Assembly: GCA_016705575.1 (NCBI GenBank) | Contig: JADIXX010000001.1 | Span: 744,001 to 808,000, forward strand | DNA length: 64,000 nt | Source of the DNA: Candidatus Aalborgicola defluviihabitans | Lineage (GTDB): Bacteria > Pseudomonadota > Gammaproteobacteria > Burkholderiales > Burkholderiaceae_C | Direction: 5' to 3' | Part shown: in pieces, positions 52,122 to 60,337 of the stretch | How positions within the stretch are numbered: position 1 is the first letter of the stretch | Layout of the letters: the number at the start of each line of letters is the position of its first letter | Made by a program: the position numbers and the translations under genes | The notes under the pieces: generated by a model | The model's input: the letters and a program-made list of their open reading frames with translations, nothing else | Told to the model about the DNA's origin: nothing | The model's database searches: none

Positions 52122-52429
52122 CGCGTAGGGACTTGCTCACCAGTTCTTGTTTGCCACCCGCTTTGCTGCGACAGCTGTCCTGCGGCTTGACGAAACGAAC
52201 TGACACAATGGGCCAGTACCTGACGTTCGCGAGTGACTGGTTCTAGGCAGGCATTGCTGGCGCAATTCGGGCGCCCACCAGCAGATCCGCTTGCGGTTAC
52301 TGAAGCCCTTCGCCGCGCGTGTGAGCTATTGCTTGAGTACCCAACCGCACAGGGAAAAGCGCGACGTGGTGGTCAAGGAGCTAGAACTGTTCCTTGCGTC
52401 AGCAACTGTGTAGTGATCGAGGGCGTGAT
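52122..52429 (+). other. gap after the flavin-reductase fragment; weak ORF only
   Basis: No confident gene is seen. A plus-strand frame with GTG at 52233 encodes FGRPPADPLAVTEALRRACE and a Gly/Arg-rich stretch before running into the 3' end of the large minus-strand gene. It might be a fragment of another gene; I do not recognise it. Confidence 0.3.
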
Positions 52430-55258
52430 TCACGCGCCGTGGCACTTCTTAAACTTGAAGCCTGAACCGCAGGGGCATGGCTCGTTACGCCCGACCTTCC
52501 CGCTCTGATGAGCGATTGGCGCAGATCTGGGCACAAACGGAGAGACTATGGCACCCTCACGCAGTTTGCGCTGAGGGGGAGGCCCCTTCTGACGAATCTC
52601 GGCGATGAGGCGTTTCTGATCGGCGAGCTGAGTCTGCATAGGCTGCGGTGCTCCCTCGATGAGGGGCTCAAGCCGCCGCATCTGCAATTCCGCGTCGTCG
52701 AATTCACCGCTATAGGCCAGTATCACCGCGTACAAGCTGCGTGCATCCAGCATCTTGCCAACCATGGAGTGTCGCTGAATGAACGGCAAGACAAAGTCCT
52801 CCATGATGTTGCGAGCTCCCAGGAAATCATTCACCCATACGAAGTCATCAGCCACGTCGAGCCCGGCTCGCACATAGGAATCAAGAGCGCCAGCTATCTC
52901 ATAGAACCGCATGGCATGAATCCGCGCGAGCGACATTCTCTGCTTGGTCTCTTTACCAATCTTCGCCAGAAGCTCAAGTGCATCGGCGAGATGTTTAACG
53001 TCATCAATGTCGAGTGATGGTGTGTTGATGGCCATGCAGAGCTCTGCCTGCTTGAGCCCTATGACCTGCTCCGGTGCAATGCCGAGTACTTCGTAGTACT
53101 CCTCGATGACGCCAGAAACGACCGCCTCGGCGACTCGGTGGGAGCCTATAGAAAAGAGCGCCGCTGCGGCGTTGTAGGCCAGTATGCGTTGGTGGCCTTT
53201 TAGATCAGGCATGTCGCGGGACGCCTCTTCAAGTGCGGCCATCACGCCGTCCTCATCGCATAGCACGCCCGCGAAGTTCATGCGCTTCATCCAGAGCCGC
53301 GCTCGAAACGTCGGCGAAAGACCGAACTGCTCAACGATGTGTTCACTTGCTGAAAGCCACTCAGAGACTTTGTCGGCTCGCTCTAGCACCCCGTGCTTGA
53401 GCGACGCAAAAATCAAGCCGTCGTAAGCCCAGAATTGCTGCTCAGGCTCCAACGTGCCCGACACCAATGCTTGCTCCAGGGCCGACGAGACTTCGGGAAT
53501 GACGCCCATTTCATGGAAGATCTCCTCCCCGATCAGCTCTATCAGAGGCTCTAGATGATTGAGTGCGGACAGCAACCTCGCCCAGAAGACGATTCGACCG
53601 AAATCGCGATGCTCCTGCAGGGATTGCAAGATGATCTCGGACAACTCCTGCAGCGCCCGCGCCTTGAAGTCCGGCACTTCGTTGGATCGAATCTTGCCGA
53701 GGGTACGAACAGCATCGTGAATGCGCGCACGATCACCTCCAACACTTTGTGCCAAACCCAGTGTCTTGAGTTGCCTTACGATGCTGGCGGCGCTCGCTTC
53801 ATCGATGTCCAGGCAGCGCGTCAGAAGCTTGAGCATCTCTGCGTGGGATAGCGGAACGTCGGAGAAGCTAAAGGCGCAGGCTGCCTTCTGCTGTTGAAGC
53901 GGCAAGCTATCGAAGACTCGCTCCAGGATCACTTCCTGGGCGGTGACTGCGCCGTGGAGGCCTGCTTCTAGCGACTGCACTAACTCGTCGATGCTGCCGT
54001 CGTGCGCCGACGCGGTCAAGCGAGCCGCGCTTTGCACGAACAACGGATAGCCTCCCGTCAGGACCCGCAGGCGCTCCATTCCTTCGATCGTGCCTGCGCA
54101 ACCGAGCGCCGCGGCTTCGGCCGCCACATCCTCGACAGACCAGCCGCGAAGGTCCTCTCGCTGAATGCCCTGCAATGCTTCCAGCTCTGCCACCGTGCGC
54201 CCAGGGTGGCAGAGCAACACCAGACGTATGCACGATGTATTCCGCGCGACTTGTTCCAGAGCTGTCGAGGGCAAGGCGTGGGCGTTGTCGATTACCAGAA
54301 TGGGGGAGCGGCCCCTCTCCTGCAATGCTTGGTCCAAGGCTCGAAGCGATTCAAGGCCGCTGGCGCCGGGAAGCAGAACCTTTTCCAGTGCCACTGCGCC
54401 TGCTAGTTGGGCGGCGCATTCCCGCACGAGAGCCGATGGCAGGGCGGCAGGTGCCGTGTCTCCCGCGTCGTAGTAGGCGCATGCACTTCCAGAATGCGCG
54501 GCAGTCTGCGCCGCCCACGCCGTCTTTCCAGCACCCGAAAAGCCGCAGACGACCCGAATGTGCTCCGTCGATTCAATCGCCGGCTCACTCTGGTGCGGCC
54601 TATAGTGAAGCAACAACTCAGGGAAGTCGTGCAACTGACTTGCGAACTGTTCAAAGAGTGCTGGCAGGCTTTCCGCAAGAAACTGATGATCGCCGTAAGG
54701 CTCTGTGCCGCTGCAAGCAAGCGCCACGTTTGCAGCCAGCTTCCAAACCAGCGTCTCGGCTGCGATGGTTCGCAGTGGCAACTGTTCTGCAGCTGTAGTG
54801 CACCAAGCGACCGCACTCGGGAGGTCTCGCCACGCACGCGGTATGCCTGGAGTCTGAGGCCCGATGCAGCCCCCGGGCCATTCCAGCGAAACGTAGCTCA
54901 AGTCTCGTTCAGCAACCGCGCGAGCCAATGCTTCACCAGGCGGTTGGTTCGAGACAACGACAAACTGTGAATCACCGGCTCTTCCGCCCGAAGCGTGCTC
55001 CTGCTGTAGCGTGGCAAATCGCTCCAATACGCCCTCAATGTCGGATCGGATCAACGGGCGGTTCCGCGTCTTGACTTGCACATAGACTGTCAGAGACGGG
55101 AACTGCAGTTCGATGTCTTCGTCCAGCTCGACTCTGATAGCCATGAGGTCCGAACCTGAAGCTGCAAGCAGGCAACCAGCAGCGAAGAGGTGCTGGTACA
55201 TGAAGCCTCGATGAACGGCTTCGATCCTGACAAGCTGGGCTGGATCTAGAATGACCAT
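52430..55258 (-). CDS. nuclease-STAND NTPase with SEC-C tail, candidate defence protein
   Basis: This 942-residue protein combines three parts. Residues 1-120 look like a Cap4/DUF4297-type PD-(D/E)xK nuclease: acidic VELDEDIEL (44-52), then Q61-V-K63 in YVQVKTR. Residues about 230-470 are a STAND/AAA-type NTPase with Walker A GFSGAGKT (239-246, Lys245) and Walker B ILVIDNAH (Asp324). Residues about 480-900 are helical repeats of the TPR type, expected to sense a ligand. The end is a SEC-C zinc motif, GRNEPCPCGSGFKFKKCHG (Cys928, Cys930, Cys939, His940). This matches the sensor-switch-effector design of Avs-like antiphage proteins, but I do not know this exact combination as a named system. 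Confidence 0.75.
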   Translation of the reverse strand: MVILDPAQLVRIEAVHRGFMYQHLFAAGCLLAASGSDLMAIRVELDEDIELQFPSLTVYVQVKTRNRPLIRSDIEGVLERFATLQQEHASGGRAGDSQFVVVSNQPPGEALARAVAERDLSYVSLEWPGGCIGPQTPGIPRAWRDLPSAVAWCTTAAEQLPLRTIAAETLVWKLAANVALACSGTEPYGDHQFLAESLPALFEQFASQLHDFPELLLHYRPHQSEPAIESTEHIRVVCGFSGAGKTAWAAQTAAHSGSACAYYDAGDTAPAALPSALVRECAAQLAGAVALEKVLLPGASGLESLRALDQALQERGRSPILVIDNAHALPSTALEQVARNTSCIRLVLLCHPGRTVAELEALQGIQREDLRGWSVEDVAAEAAALGCAGTIEGMERLRVLTGGYPLFVQSAARLTASAHDGSIDELVQSLEAGLHGAVTAQEVILERVFDSLPLQQQKAACAFSFSDVPLSHAEMLKLLTRCLDIDEASAASIVRQLKTLGLAQSVGGDRARIHDAVRTLGKIRSNEVPDFKARALQELSEIILQSLQEHRDFGRIVFWARLLSALNHLEPLIELIGEEIFHEMGVIPEVSSALEQALVSGTLEPEQQFWAYDGLIFASLKHGVLERADKVSEWLSASEHIVEQFGLSPTFRARLWMKRMNFAGVLCDEDGVMAALEEASRDMPDLKGHQRILAYNAAAALFSIGSHRVAEAVVSGVIEEYYEVLGIAPEQVIGLKQAELCMAINTPSLDIDDVKHLADALELLAKIGKETKQRMSLARIHAMRFYEIAGALDSYVRAGLDVADDFVWVNDFLGARNIMEDFVLPFIQRHSMVGKMLDARSLYAVILAYSGEFDDAELQMRRLEPLIEGAPQPMQTQLADQKRLIAEIRQKGPPPQRKLREGAIVSPFVPRSAPIAHQSGKVGRNEPCPCGSGFKFKKCHGA

Positions 55259-55299
55259 GGGGGAGAGCGGGAGGGGAAGTTACAACTTCAAACAGTATT

Positions 55300-55563
55300 T
55301 CACGTTTTGTCCTTGTCGATGCGTGCCCATTTCTGGGAAAGCTTGGGCCTTCTGGCGCAAGCCGCTGTCAGGCTCTTGTGCGTGGCACCACGCCGGGCAT
55401 AGCTATCGACCAGAAGCTTTCTTAGGCGAACGTCTGCTTTCAAGTCCAAAGGCACCCGAAGACTCACCCGATTGGGGGATGTGTAAGGAATGAGAGACTC
55501 GGCAAAATCAACGGCAACAGACTGCGATATTTCGTGGAATTTTTGTAACTGTACGAATGGACT
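55300..55563 (-). CDS. short broken ORF upstream of the STAND nuclease gene
   Basis: On the minus strand, 87 sense codons run from just after TAA 55566-55564 to TGA 55302-55300, only 41 bases before the STAND gene. The translation looks coding: QLQKFHEISQSVAVDF, then RVSLRVPLDLKADVRLRKLL and DSYARRGATHKSL. There is no ATG; the nearest in-frame ATG (55623) is separated by the TAA, and GTG 55467 would give 55 residues. It may be a start-less relic or a small gene with one nonsense mutation. I do not recognise it. Confidence 0.4.
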   Translation of the reverse strand, partial: SPFVQLQKFHEISQSVAVDFAESLIPYTSPNRVSLRVPLDLKADVRLRKLLVDSYARRGATHKSLTAACARRPKLSQKWARIDKDKT

Positions 55564-55678
55564 TTATTCACCTTCAAAGTTCAGACTGTAAGCGGGCTTC
55601 TGGGAATTCAATGGCCAGAACATCGAGCCGCTTCGGTTTTATCTAGCAGGCTTTTTTTCTATACATTACGCAGACCGC

Positions 55679-56161
55679 ATGAACAACCTCTCCATTGACA
55701 TCAGCGCCTTGATCGACGCTGACCAAGAGCGCCTCTTGGCATCGACCCCTTGCTTGATCGACTACTCAGACAAGAAGACTCTCAAGAACAACCAACTCCC
55801 ATCTTCGCTCGGAGGCGACTCGATCAACATCTACGCACTTTGGCAGCGCAATACGTCGAATGAGAAATGGGAACTGATGTACGTCGGTCAACGCAGTTTC
55901 AAATCTGGTTGGGGTCGGGTTCGGCAGCACCTTTTCTCAACGCCGAGCGGCACACAGTCGAAATTGCAGGAAGTGCGGGCGGCAATCGAATCGGGCGCGC
56001 AGGTCGGCGTTACCGCAATTCTGGTTCAACCAGATTCGATACGGTTGACCGTGGAAGAAGAACTGATCAACCGAAATTCACTTTCTGAGACGCATCTTCT
56101 CTGGAACAAAAAGGCTCGGGCGAAGGTTTCGAAGCCGCGGAGCGGTGGGCGTGCTGTTTAA
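55679..56161 (+). CDS. GIY-YIG-like protein
   Basis: The 160-residue protein has the layout of a GIY-YIG nuclease: IYAL (residues 51-54) and MYVGQRS (67-73) as the two motif strands, then Arg80/Arg82 in WGRVRQH and Glu126/Glu127 in VEEELIN as the catalytic candidates. The motif is divergent (IYA..YVG) and the rest is short, so the assignment is tentative. It stands alone on the plus strand opposite the STAND gene. No strong ribosome site is obvious. Confidence 0.6.
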   Translation: MNNLSIDISALIDADQERLLASTPCLIDYSDKKTLKNNQLPSSLGGDSINIYALWQRNTSNEKWELMYVGQRSFKSGWGRVRQHLFSTPSGTQSKLQEVRAAIESGAQVGVTAILVQPDSIRLTVEEELINRNSLSETHLLWNKKARAKVSKPRSGGRAV

Positions 56162-56607
56162 TATGGTCGTCAACCCGGACGCCTTGCGGAGTCCGGCCGC
56201 TGCGCTTCCTCTTGGCGCAAGTCGCCGGTTACGTCTAAGTTGGCCCGATCCGCAGCAGGCTGAGCGGCTACTTTTCACTTAGGGCTATTCCGGTTTTCAC
56301 AGCATTGCCGCTTCCTTGAATGTCCGCTACTGGGCTCTGAATGCGATGTAGCGGAATTCAGCTTTGGGTCGGATGCGGACATAGGGCTTGCAGGATTGAA
56401 GGCCCGCAATCTGCCATAGCCGGTCACTGCCTCCTTCATCCTCCGCAACCCGTGCCCATATTTCGCGTGGCACACAACTCCCATGCAATGTCGCTGTAGG
56501 GCTCGCAGGCGCCCTGTCGAATGCTTAAACCCACAAACAAATTGCGTTAGAGTTTGGCGAGCCTAAACTCAGCACACTCCTTCCCACTTTCACCGGTAGC
56601 CCCGCCC
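56162..56607 (+). other. intergenic region between GIY-YIG gene and upp
   Basis: Nothing with good coding character is seen. It includes an inverted repeat (TGTCCGC...GCGGACA, about 56318-56384) and a stretch of low-complexity tandem-like DNA. A minus-strand frame (56275-56484) looks like read-through of non-coding sequence. The upp ribosome site is in the last 60 bases. Confidence 0.4.
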
Positions 56608-57261
56608 ATGACACCCATAAACCCCCAAGCCCGCGCCAACGTCCACCTGATTGACCACCCGCTGGTGCAGCACAAGCTGTCTTTGATGCGCAACAAAACG
56701 GCCAGCACCAACAGCTTTCGCCGCCTGCTCAACGAGCTCTCCAGCTTGATGGCCTATGAGGTCACCCGCGACATGGCGTTGCAAGACGTCGAAATTGAAA
56801 CGCCGCTGGAGAAGATGAACGCCAAGATGATCGACGGCAAGAAGTTGGTGTTTGTCAGCATCCTGCGCGCCGGCAACGGCATTCTGGACGGTGTGCTGTC
56901 GGTGGTGCCCGGCGCGCGTGTGGGCCACATTGGCCTGTACCGCGACCCCAAAACACTGCAGGCGGTTGAGTACTACTTCAAGATGCCCAAGAACATGGAA
57001 GAGCGCGACATTGTGGTGGTAGACCCCATGCTGGCCACCGGCAACTCAGCCGCCGCCGCCGTGACGCGCCTGAAGGAGTGCAAACCCAAATCCATCAAGT
57101 TCCTGTGTCTGTTGACCTGCCCCGAGGGCATCAACACCATGTACAAGGAGCACCCCGATGTGCAAATCTTCACCGCCGCCATTGACCGCGAGCTGAACGA
57201 CCACGGCTACATCTTGCCGGGCTTGGGTGATGCGGGTGACCGGATTTTTGGCACGCAATAA
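56608..57261 (+). CDS. upp: uracil phosphoribosyltransferase
   Basis: The 217-residue enzyme makes UMP from uracil and PRPP. It shows LVQHKLSLMRNKTASTNSFR, VSILRAGNGILDG and the PRPP motif VVDPMLATGNSAAAA. I chose ATG 56608 because the family start is HLIDHPLVQHKL; the earlier 56554 adds unlikely residues. It is the first gene of a pyrimidine salvage pair with codA 8 bases downstream. Confidence 0.96.
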   Translation: MTPINPQARANVHLIDHPLVQHKLSLMRNKTASTNSFRRLLNELSSLMAYEVTRDMALQDVEIETPLEKMNAKMIDGKKLVFVSILRAGNGILDGVLSVVPGARVGHIGLYRDPKTLQAVEYYFKMPKNMEERDIVVVDPMLATGNSAAAAVTRLKECKPKSIKFLCLLTCPEGINTMYKEHPDVQIFTAAIDRELNDHGYILPGLGDAGDRIFGTQ

Positions 57262-57269
57262 GTCGCCCC

Positions 57270-58547
57270 ATGCTAGACCTATTAGTCACCAACGCCACCC
57301 TGCCCGACGGCCGCACCCATATGGCGGTGGCGGTGCAAGATGGGCGCATTGTGGAAGTGGCTGAGTGTCTGCAAGCCCCCGCCGCCGAGACGCTGGACGC
57401 AGGTGGCCTGCTGCTAAGTCCGCCCTTTGTGGACGTGCATTTCCACATGGACGCCACCCTCACCTATGGCATGCCGCGTGTTAACGCCAGCGGCACGCTG
57501 CTGGAGGGCATTGCGCTGTGGGGCGAGCTCAAGCCCAGCCTGACGGCAGATGCCATCATCGAGCGTGCCCTTACCTACTGCGATTGGGCCGTGGCCCAGG
57601 GCCTGCTGGCCATTCGCTCCCACGTGGACACCAGCGACCCACGCCTGCTGGCGGTGGAGGCACTGCTGGAGGTCAAGAAGCGCGTGGCACCCTATATCGA
57701 CCTGCAACTGGTGGCTTTCCCGCAGGATGGCGTGTTGCGCACCCCAGGCGGAGCCGCGAGCCTGCAGCGCGCGCTGGACATGGGCGTGGACGTGGTGGGC
57801 GGCATCCCGCACTTTGAGCGCACCATGGCCGAAGGTGCGGCCAGCGTCAAGTTGCTGTGCGAAATTGCCGCTGAACGCGGTTTGCCGGTGGACATGCACT
57901 GCGACGAATCGGACGACCCGCATTCGCGCCATATCGAAACCCTGGCCTTTGAGACCCAGCGCCTGGGCCTGCAGGGCCGCGTGACCGGCTCGCACCTGAC
58001 CTCCATGCACAGCATGGACAACTACTATGCATCCAAGCTCATCGCCCTGATGGCCGAGGCACAGGTCCACGTGGCCAGCAACCCCTGCGTCAACATCACC
58101 CTGCAGGGCCGCTTTGATACCTACCCCAAACGCCGCGGCATGACCCGAGTGCCCGAGCTGATGGCCGCTGGCCTGACCGTAGCCTTTGGCCAGGACGACA
58201 TGCTGGACCCCTGGTACAGCCTGGGTTGTGCCGACATGCTCGACGTGGCCAGCATGGGCCTGCACGTGGCGCACATGACCAGCCAAAGCGCCATGCGCCA
58301 ATGCTTTGAGGCCATCACCACCAACCCCGCACGCATCCTGCAACTTGACGGCTATGGCATTGCCAAAGGCTGCCACGCCGATTTTGTGTTGCTGCAAGCG
58401 CGCGACACGGTGGAGGCCCTGCGCCTGAAAGCCACTCGGCTCAAGGTATTCAAGCGCGGCAAACTGCTGGCGCAGACACCGGCACGCACGGCTGCGCTGA
58501 ACCTGCCGGGGCGGCCGGACAAAACCTCGTTGATGGTTGGCCGATGA
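57270..58547 (+). CDS. codA: cytosine deaminase-type amidohydrolase
   Basis: The 425-residue amidohydrolase deaminates cytosine to uracil for Upp. Metal-binding FVDVHFHMDATLTYG, a helper DMHCDESDDPHSRHIETL and VAFGQDDMLDPWYSLG are visible. The specificity is inferred from neighbours and family; related deaminases (isoguanine, creatinine) cannot be fully excluded. It is 8 bases behind upp. Confidence 0.88.
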   Translation: MLDLLVTNATLPDGRTHMAVAVQDGRIVEVAECLQAPAAETLDAGGLLLSPPFVDVHFHMDATLTYGMPRVNASGTLLEGIALWGELKPSLTADAIIERALTYCDWAVAQGLLAIRSHVDTSDPRLLAVEALLEVKKRVAPYIDLQLVAFPQDGVLRTPGGAASLQRALDMGVDVVGGIPHFERTMAEGAASVKLLCEIAAERGLPVDMHCDESDDPHSRHIETLAFETQRLGLQGRVTGSHLTSMHSMDNYYASKLIALMAEAQVHVASNPCVNITLQGRFDTYPKRRGMTRVPELMAAGLTVAFGQDDMLDPWYSLGCADMLDVASMGLHVAHMTSQSAMRQCFEAITTNPARILQLDGYGIAKGCHADFVLLQARDTVEALRLKATRLKVFKRGKLLAQTPARTAALNLPGRPDKTSLMVGR

Positions 58548-58573
58548 ACCGCGGGCTTGGTTGAACCCTGCAG

Positions 58574-59806
58574 TCAGGGGTTCACATCACAGCGGTACAA
58601 CGCCTCGCACAGCGCCATGGTGCGCGGTGAGCGGATATGCCAGTCACAACGGTTCATGGTGTACGCAAAGGCCAATTGCGTGCTCGGGTCGCACCAACCC
58701 AGCGCGCCACCCATTCCGGGGTGCCCGAAGGACGCGCGGTTGGGTGAAAAAACGCCATCGTCTTCTTTCAAAAACCCTTGCGCCCAGCCCAAAGGCTTTC
58801 CCAGCACATGGTCGCGCTCGCTCCAGCCTTGGCGCTGGGTGACGGCTGCAATCGTCTCGTCGGCCAGGTAACGGCGGCCTTGCCATTGCCCACCCATGGA
58901 CCATGGCACGTAGGCGCGTGCCAGGCCGCGCGCGGTGGCAGTGGCCGACGCCCATGCCAGGTTGTGGCGACGCAGCGGCAATTGGTTGTAGACGCCTATT
59001 CCACCCGGCGTGGGCGGATTCGTAAACGCTTGCCGGGCATGGCCGCCGCTGAGAAGCGAACGCCCCACATGGGTCTCGGTGCTGCCCCCGCGCACGGCGG
59101 CCCAGGCCATTTTGCCCAACAGACTGGCGCGCGAACAGGGGTACAGCGTTGCTACCCGGTGGTCTTGCGCGGCGGGTGTACCCATGAAAACGTCGGCACC
59201 CAATGGGTCCAGGTATTCACGGTGCAAGAACGTGTGCAGGGGTTCACCACACACCTGCTCAAAAAAAGCAGTGGCATACAAACCGTAGCTAATGCCGTGG
59301 TAGCCCTGCTGGGTATCGGCCGGCCATGCGGGTGCTTGCCGCTCCAGCGCAGAGCGCACCGAGTCGGCTTGCGCCGGGTCGCACAGTTGCGCAAGGCTTA
59401 GCGGTGTGGTGATACCGCCCAGGCCCGCGCGGTGGTTGAATAGCTGGCGCACGGTTATGTGCTGTTTGCCGGCCTGCCCAAAGGCGGGCCAATACCGTGC
59501 CACGGATGTGTCCCAGTCAAACATCCCCCGCTCAGCGGCCAGGTTCAGGGCCATGGCGGTCAGCCCTTTGGTGGCAGAAAAGACGACGATCAGGCTGTCT
59601 GCCGTCCACGGCGTGCGTGCCGCCTGATCTGCCAGCCCGCCCCACAGGTCCACCACGATTTCTCCCCGGTGGTACACACATAGGCTGGCGCCAATCTCTT
59701 GGGCGCGTTCAAAGGACTGGACGAACCGGGTTACAACCGGCTCAAAACCCGGTGCATACTGGCCGTGCACCAAGCCATGTTTGAGGTCGTTTGTCGAATA
59801 GCTCAT
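58574..59806 (-). CDS. beta-lactamase-family serine hydrolase (esterase EstB-like)
   Basis: The 410-residue protein has the serine motif SATKG (SxxK, about residue 78), then RHLFNHRAGLGG-like and later GHPGMGG. These are of the class C/EstB hydrolase family; the substrate is unknown, probably an ester. There is no signal peptide, so it is cytoplasmic. ATG 59806 overlaps the slyD stop. Confidence 0.88.
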   Translation of the reverse strand: MSYSTNDLKHGLVHGQYAPGFEPVVTRFVQSFERAQEIGASLCVYHRGEIVVDLWGGLADQAARTPWTADSLIVVFSATKGLTAMALNLAAERGMFDWDTSVARYWPAFGQAGKQHITVRQLFNHRAGLGGITTPLSLAQLCDPAQADSVRSALERQAPAWPADTQQGYHGISYGLYATAFFEQVCGEPLHTFLHREYLDPLGADVFMGTPAAQDHRVATLYPCSRASLLGKMAWAAVRGGSTETHVGRSLLSGGHARQAFTNPPTPGGIGVYNQLPLRRHNLAWASATATARGLARAYVPWSMGGQWQGRRYLADETIAAVTQRQGWSERDHVLGKPLGWAQGFLKEDDGVFSPNRASFGHPGMGGALGWCDPSTQLAFAYTMNRCDWHIRSPRTMALCEALYRCDVNP

Positions 59807-60282
59807 CAATGGTGGTGCCCATGCTCCCCGTGCACATGTTTGTGGGTAATTTCTTCAGCGGATGCCGCGCGCACATCCACCACGGTGCCGGTAATGCGCA
59901 GGGTCAGGTCGGCCAGCGGGTGGTTGGCATCCAGGTGCACGACAGGGCCCTTGATTTTGACCACGTTAAAGACGCGGTCCTGGCCATCTTCACCCCGGCC
60001 CTGCAACTGGCCGCCCACTTTCACGCCGGGTGGAAAGTTCTTCTTGTCGATGGTGGTTAGCAAGGCTTCATCGCGCACGCCAAACGCGTCTGCGGGCGGC
60101 AGGGTCATGGTGAACTGAAAGCCTGGTTCTTGTCCTTCCAGCGCGGCTTCGATCTTGGGGAAGGTGTTTTCGTAACCGCCGTGCAGGTAAACCGTGGGGT
60201 GGGTGCCGTCGTCGATCAGTTTGCCGGTGGAGTCCGAGACTTTGACGCGCAGGGTAACGGCGGTGTCTTTTGCAATTTTCAT
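59806..60282 (-). CDS. slyD: SlyD-like FKBP peptidyl-prolyl isomerase
   Basis: The 158-residue protein has an FKBP fold with an insert flap (SlyD type): VTLRVKVSDSTGKLIDD, FTMTLPPADAFGVRDE, and DANHPLADLTLR, ending in a His-rich tail (HKHVHGEHGHHH). The tail binds nickel in SlyD. I chose ATG 60282 because the upstream frame overlaps sbcB shadow sequence. It overlaps the serine hydrolase by 1 base. Confidence 0.9.
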   Translation of the reverse strand: MKIAKDTAVTLRVKVSDSTGKLIDDGTHPTVYLHGGYENTFPKIEAALEGQEPGFQFTMTLPPADAFGVRDEALLTTIDKKNFPPGVKVGGQLQGRGEDGQDRVFNVVKIKGPVVHLDANHPLADLTLRITGTVVDVRAASAEEITHKHVHGEHGHHH

Positions 60283-60337
60283 GGGGTTTCCGTAAGGGGT
60301 TTGGTTGAAAAGTTCTGGTGGGCATTTTCGCCGCAGA

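Noticed and set aside
52508..53017. Plus-strand ORF within the STAND nuclease gene
   Set aside because: It overlaps the 3' part of a well-supported gene and has no recognisable motif.
55251..55493. Plus-strand ORF over the STAND start region
   Set aside because: Composition is poor, and the opposite strand carries a better coding-like frame.
56275..56484. Minus-strand ORF before upp
   Set aside because: It has no start context or family, and looks like intergenic DNA with an inverted repeat.
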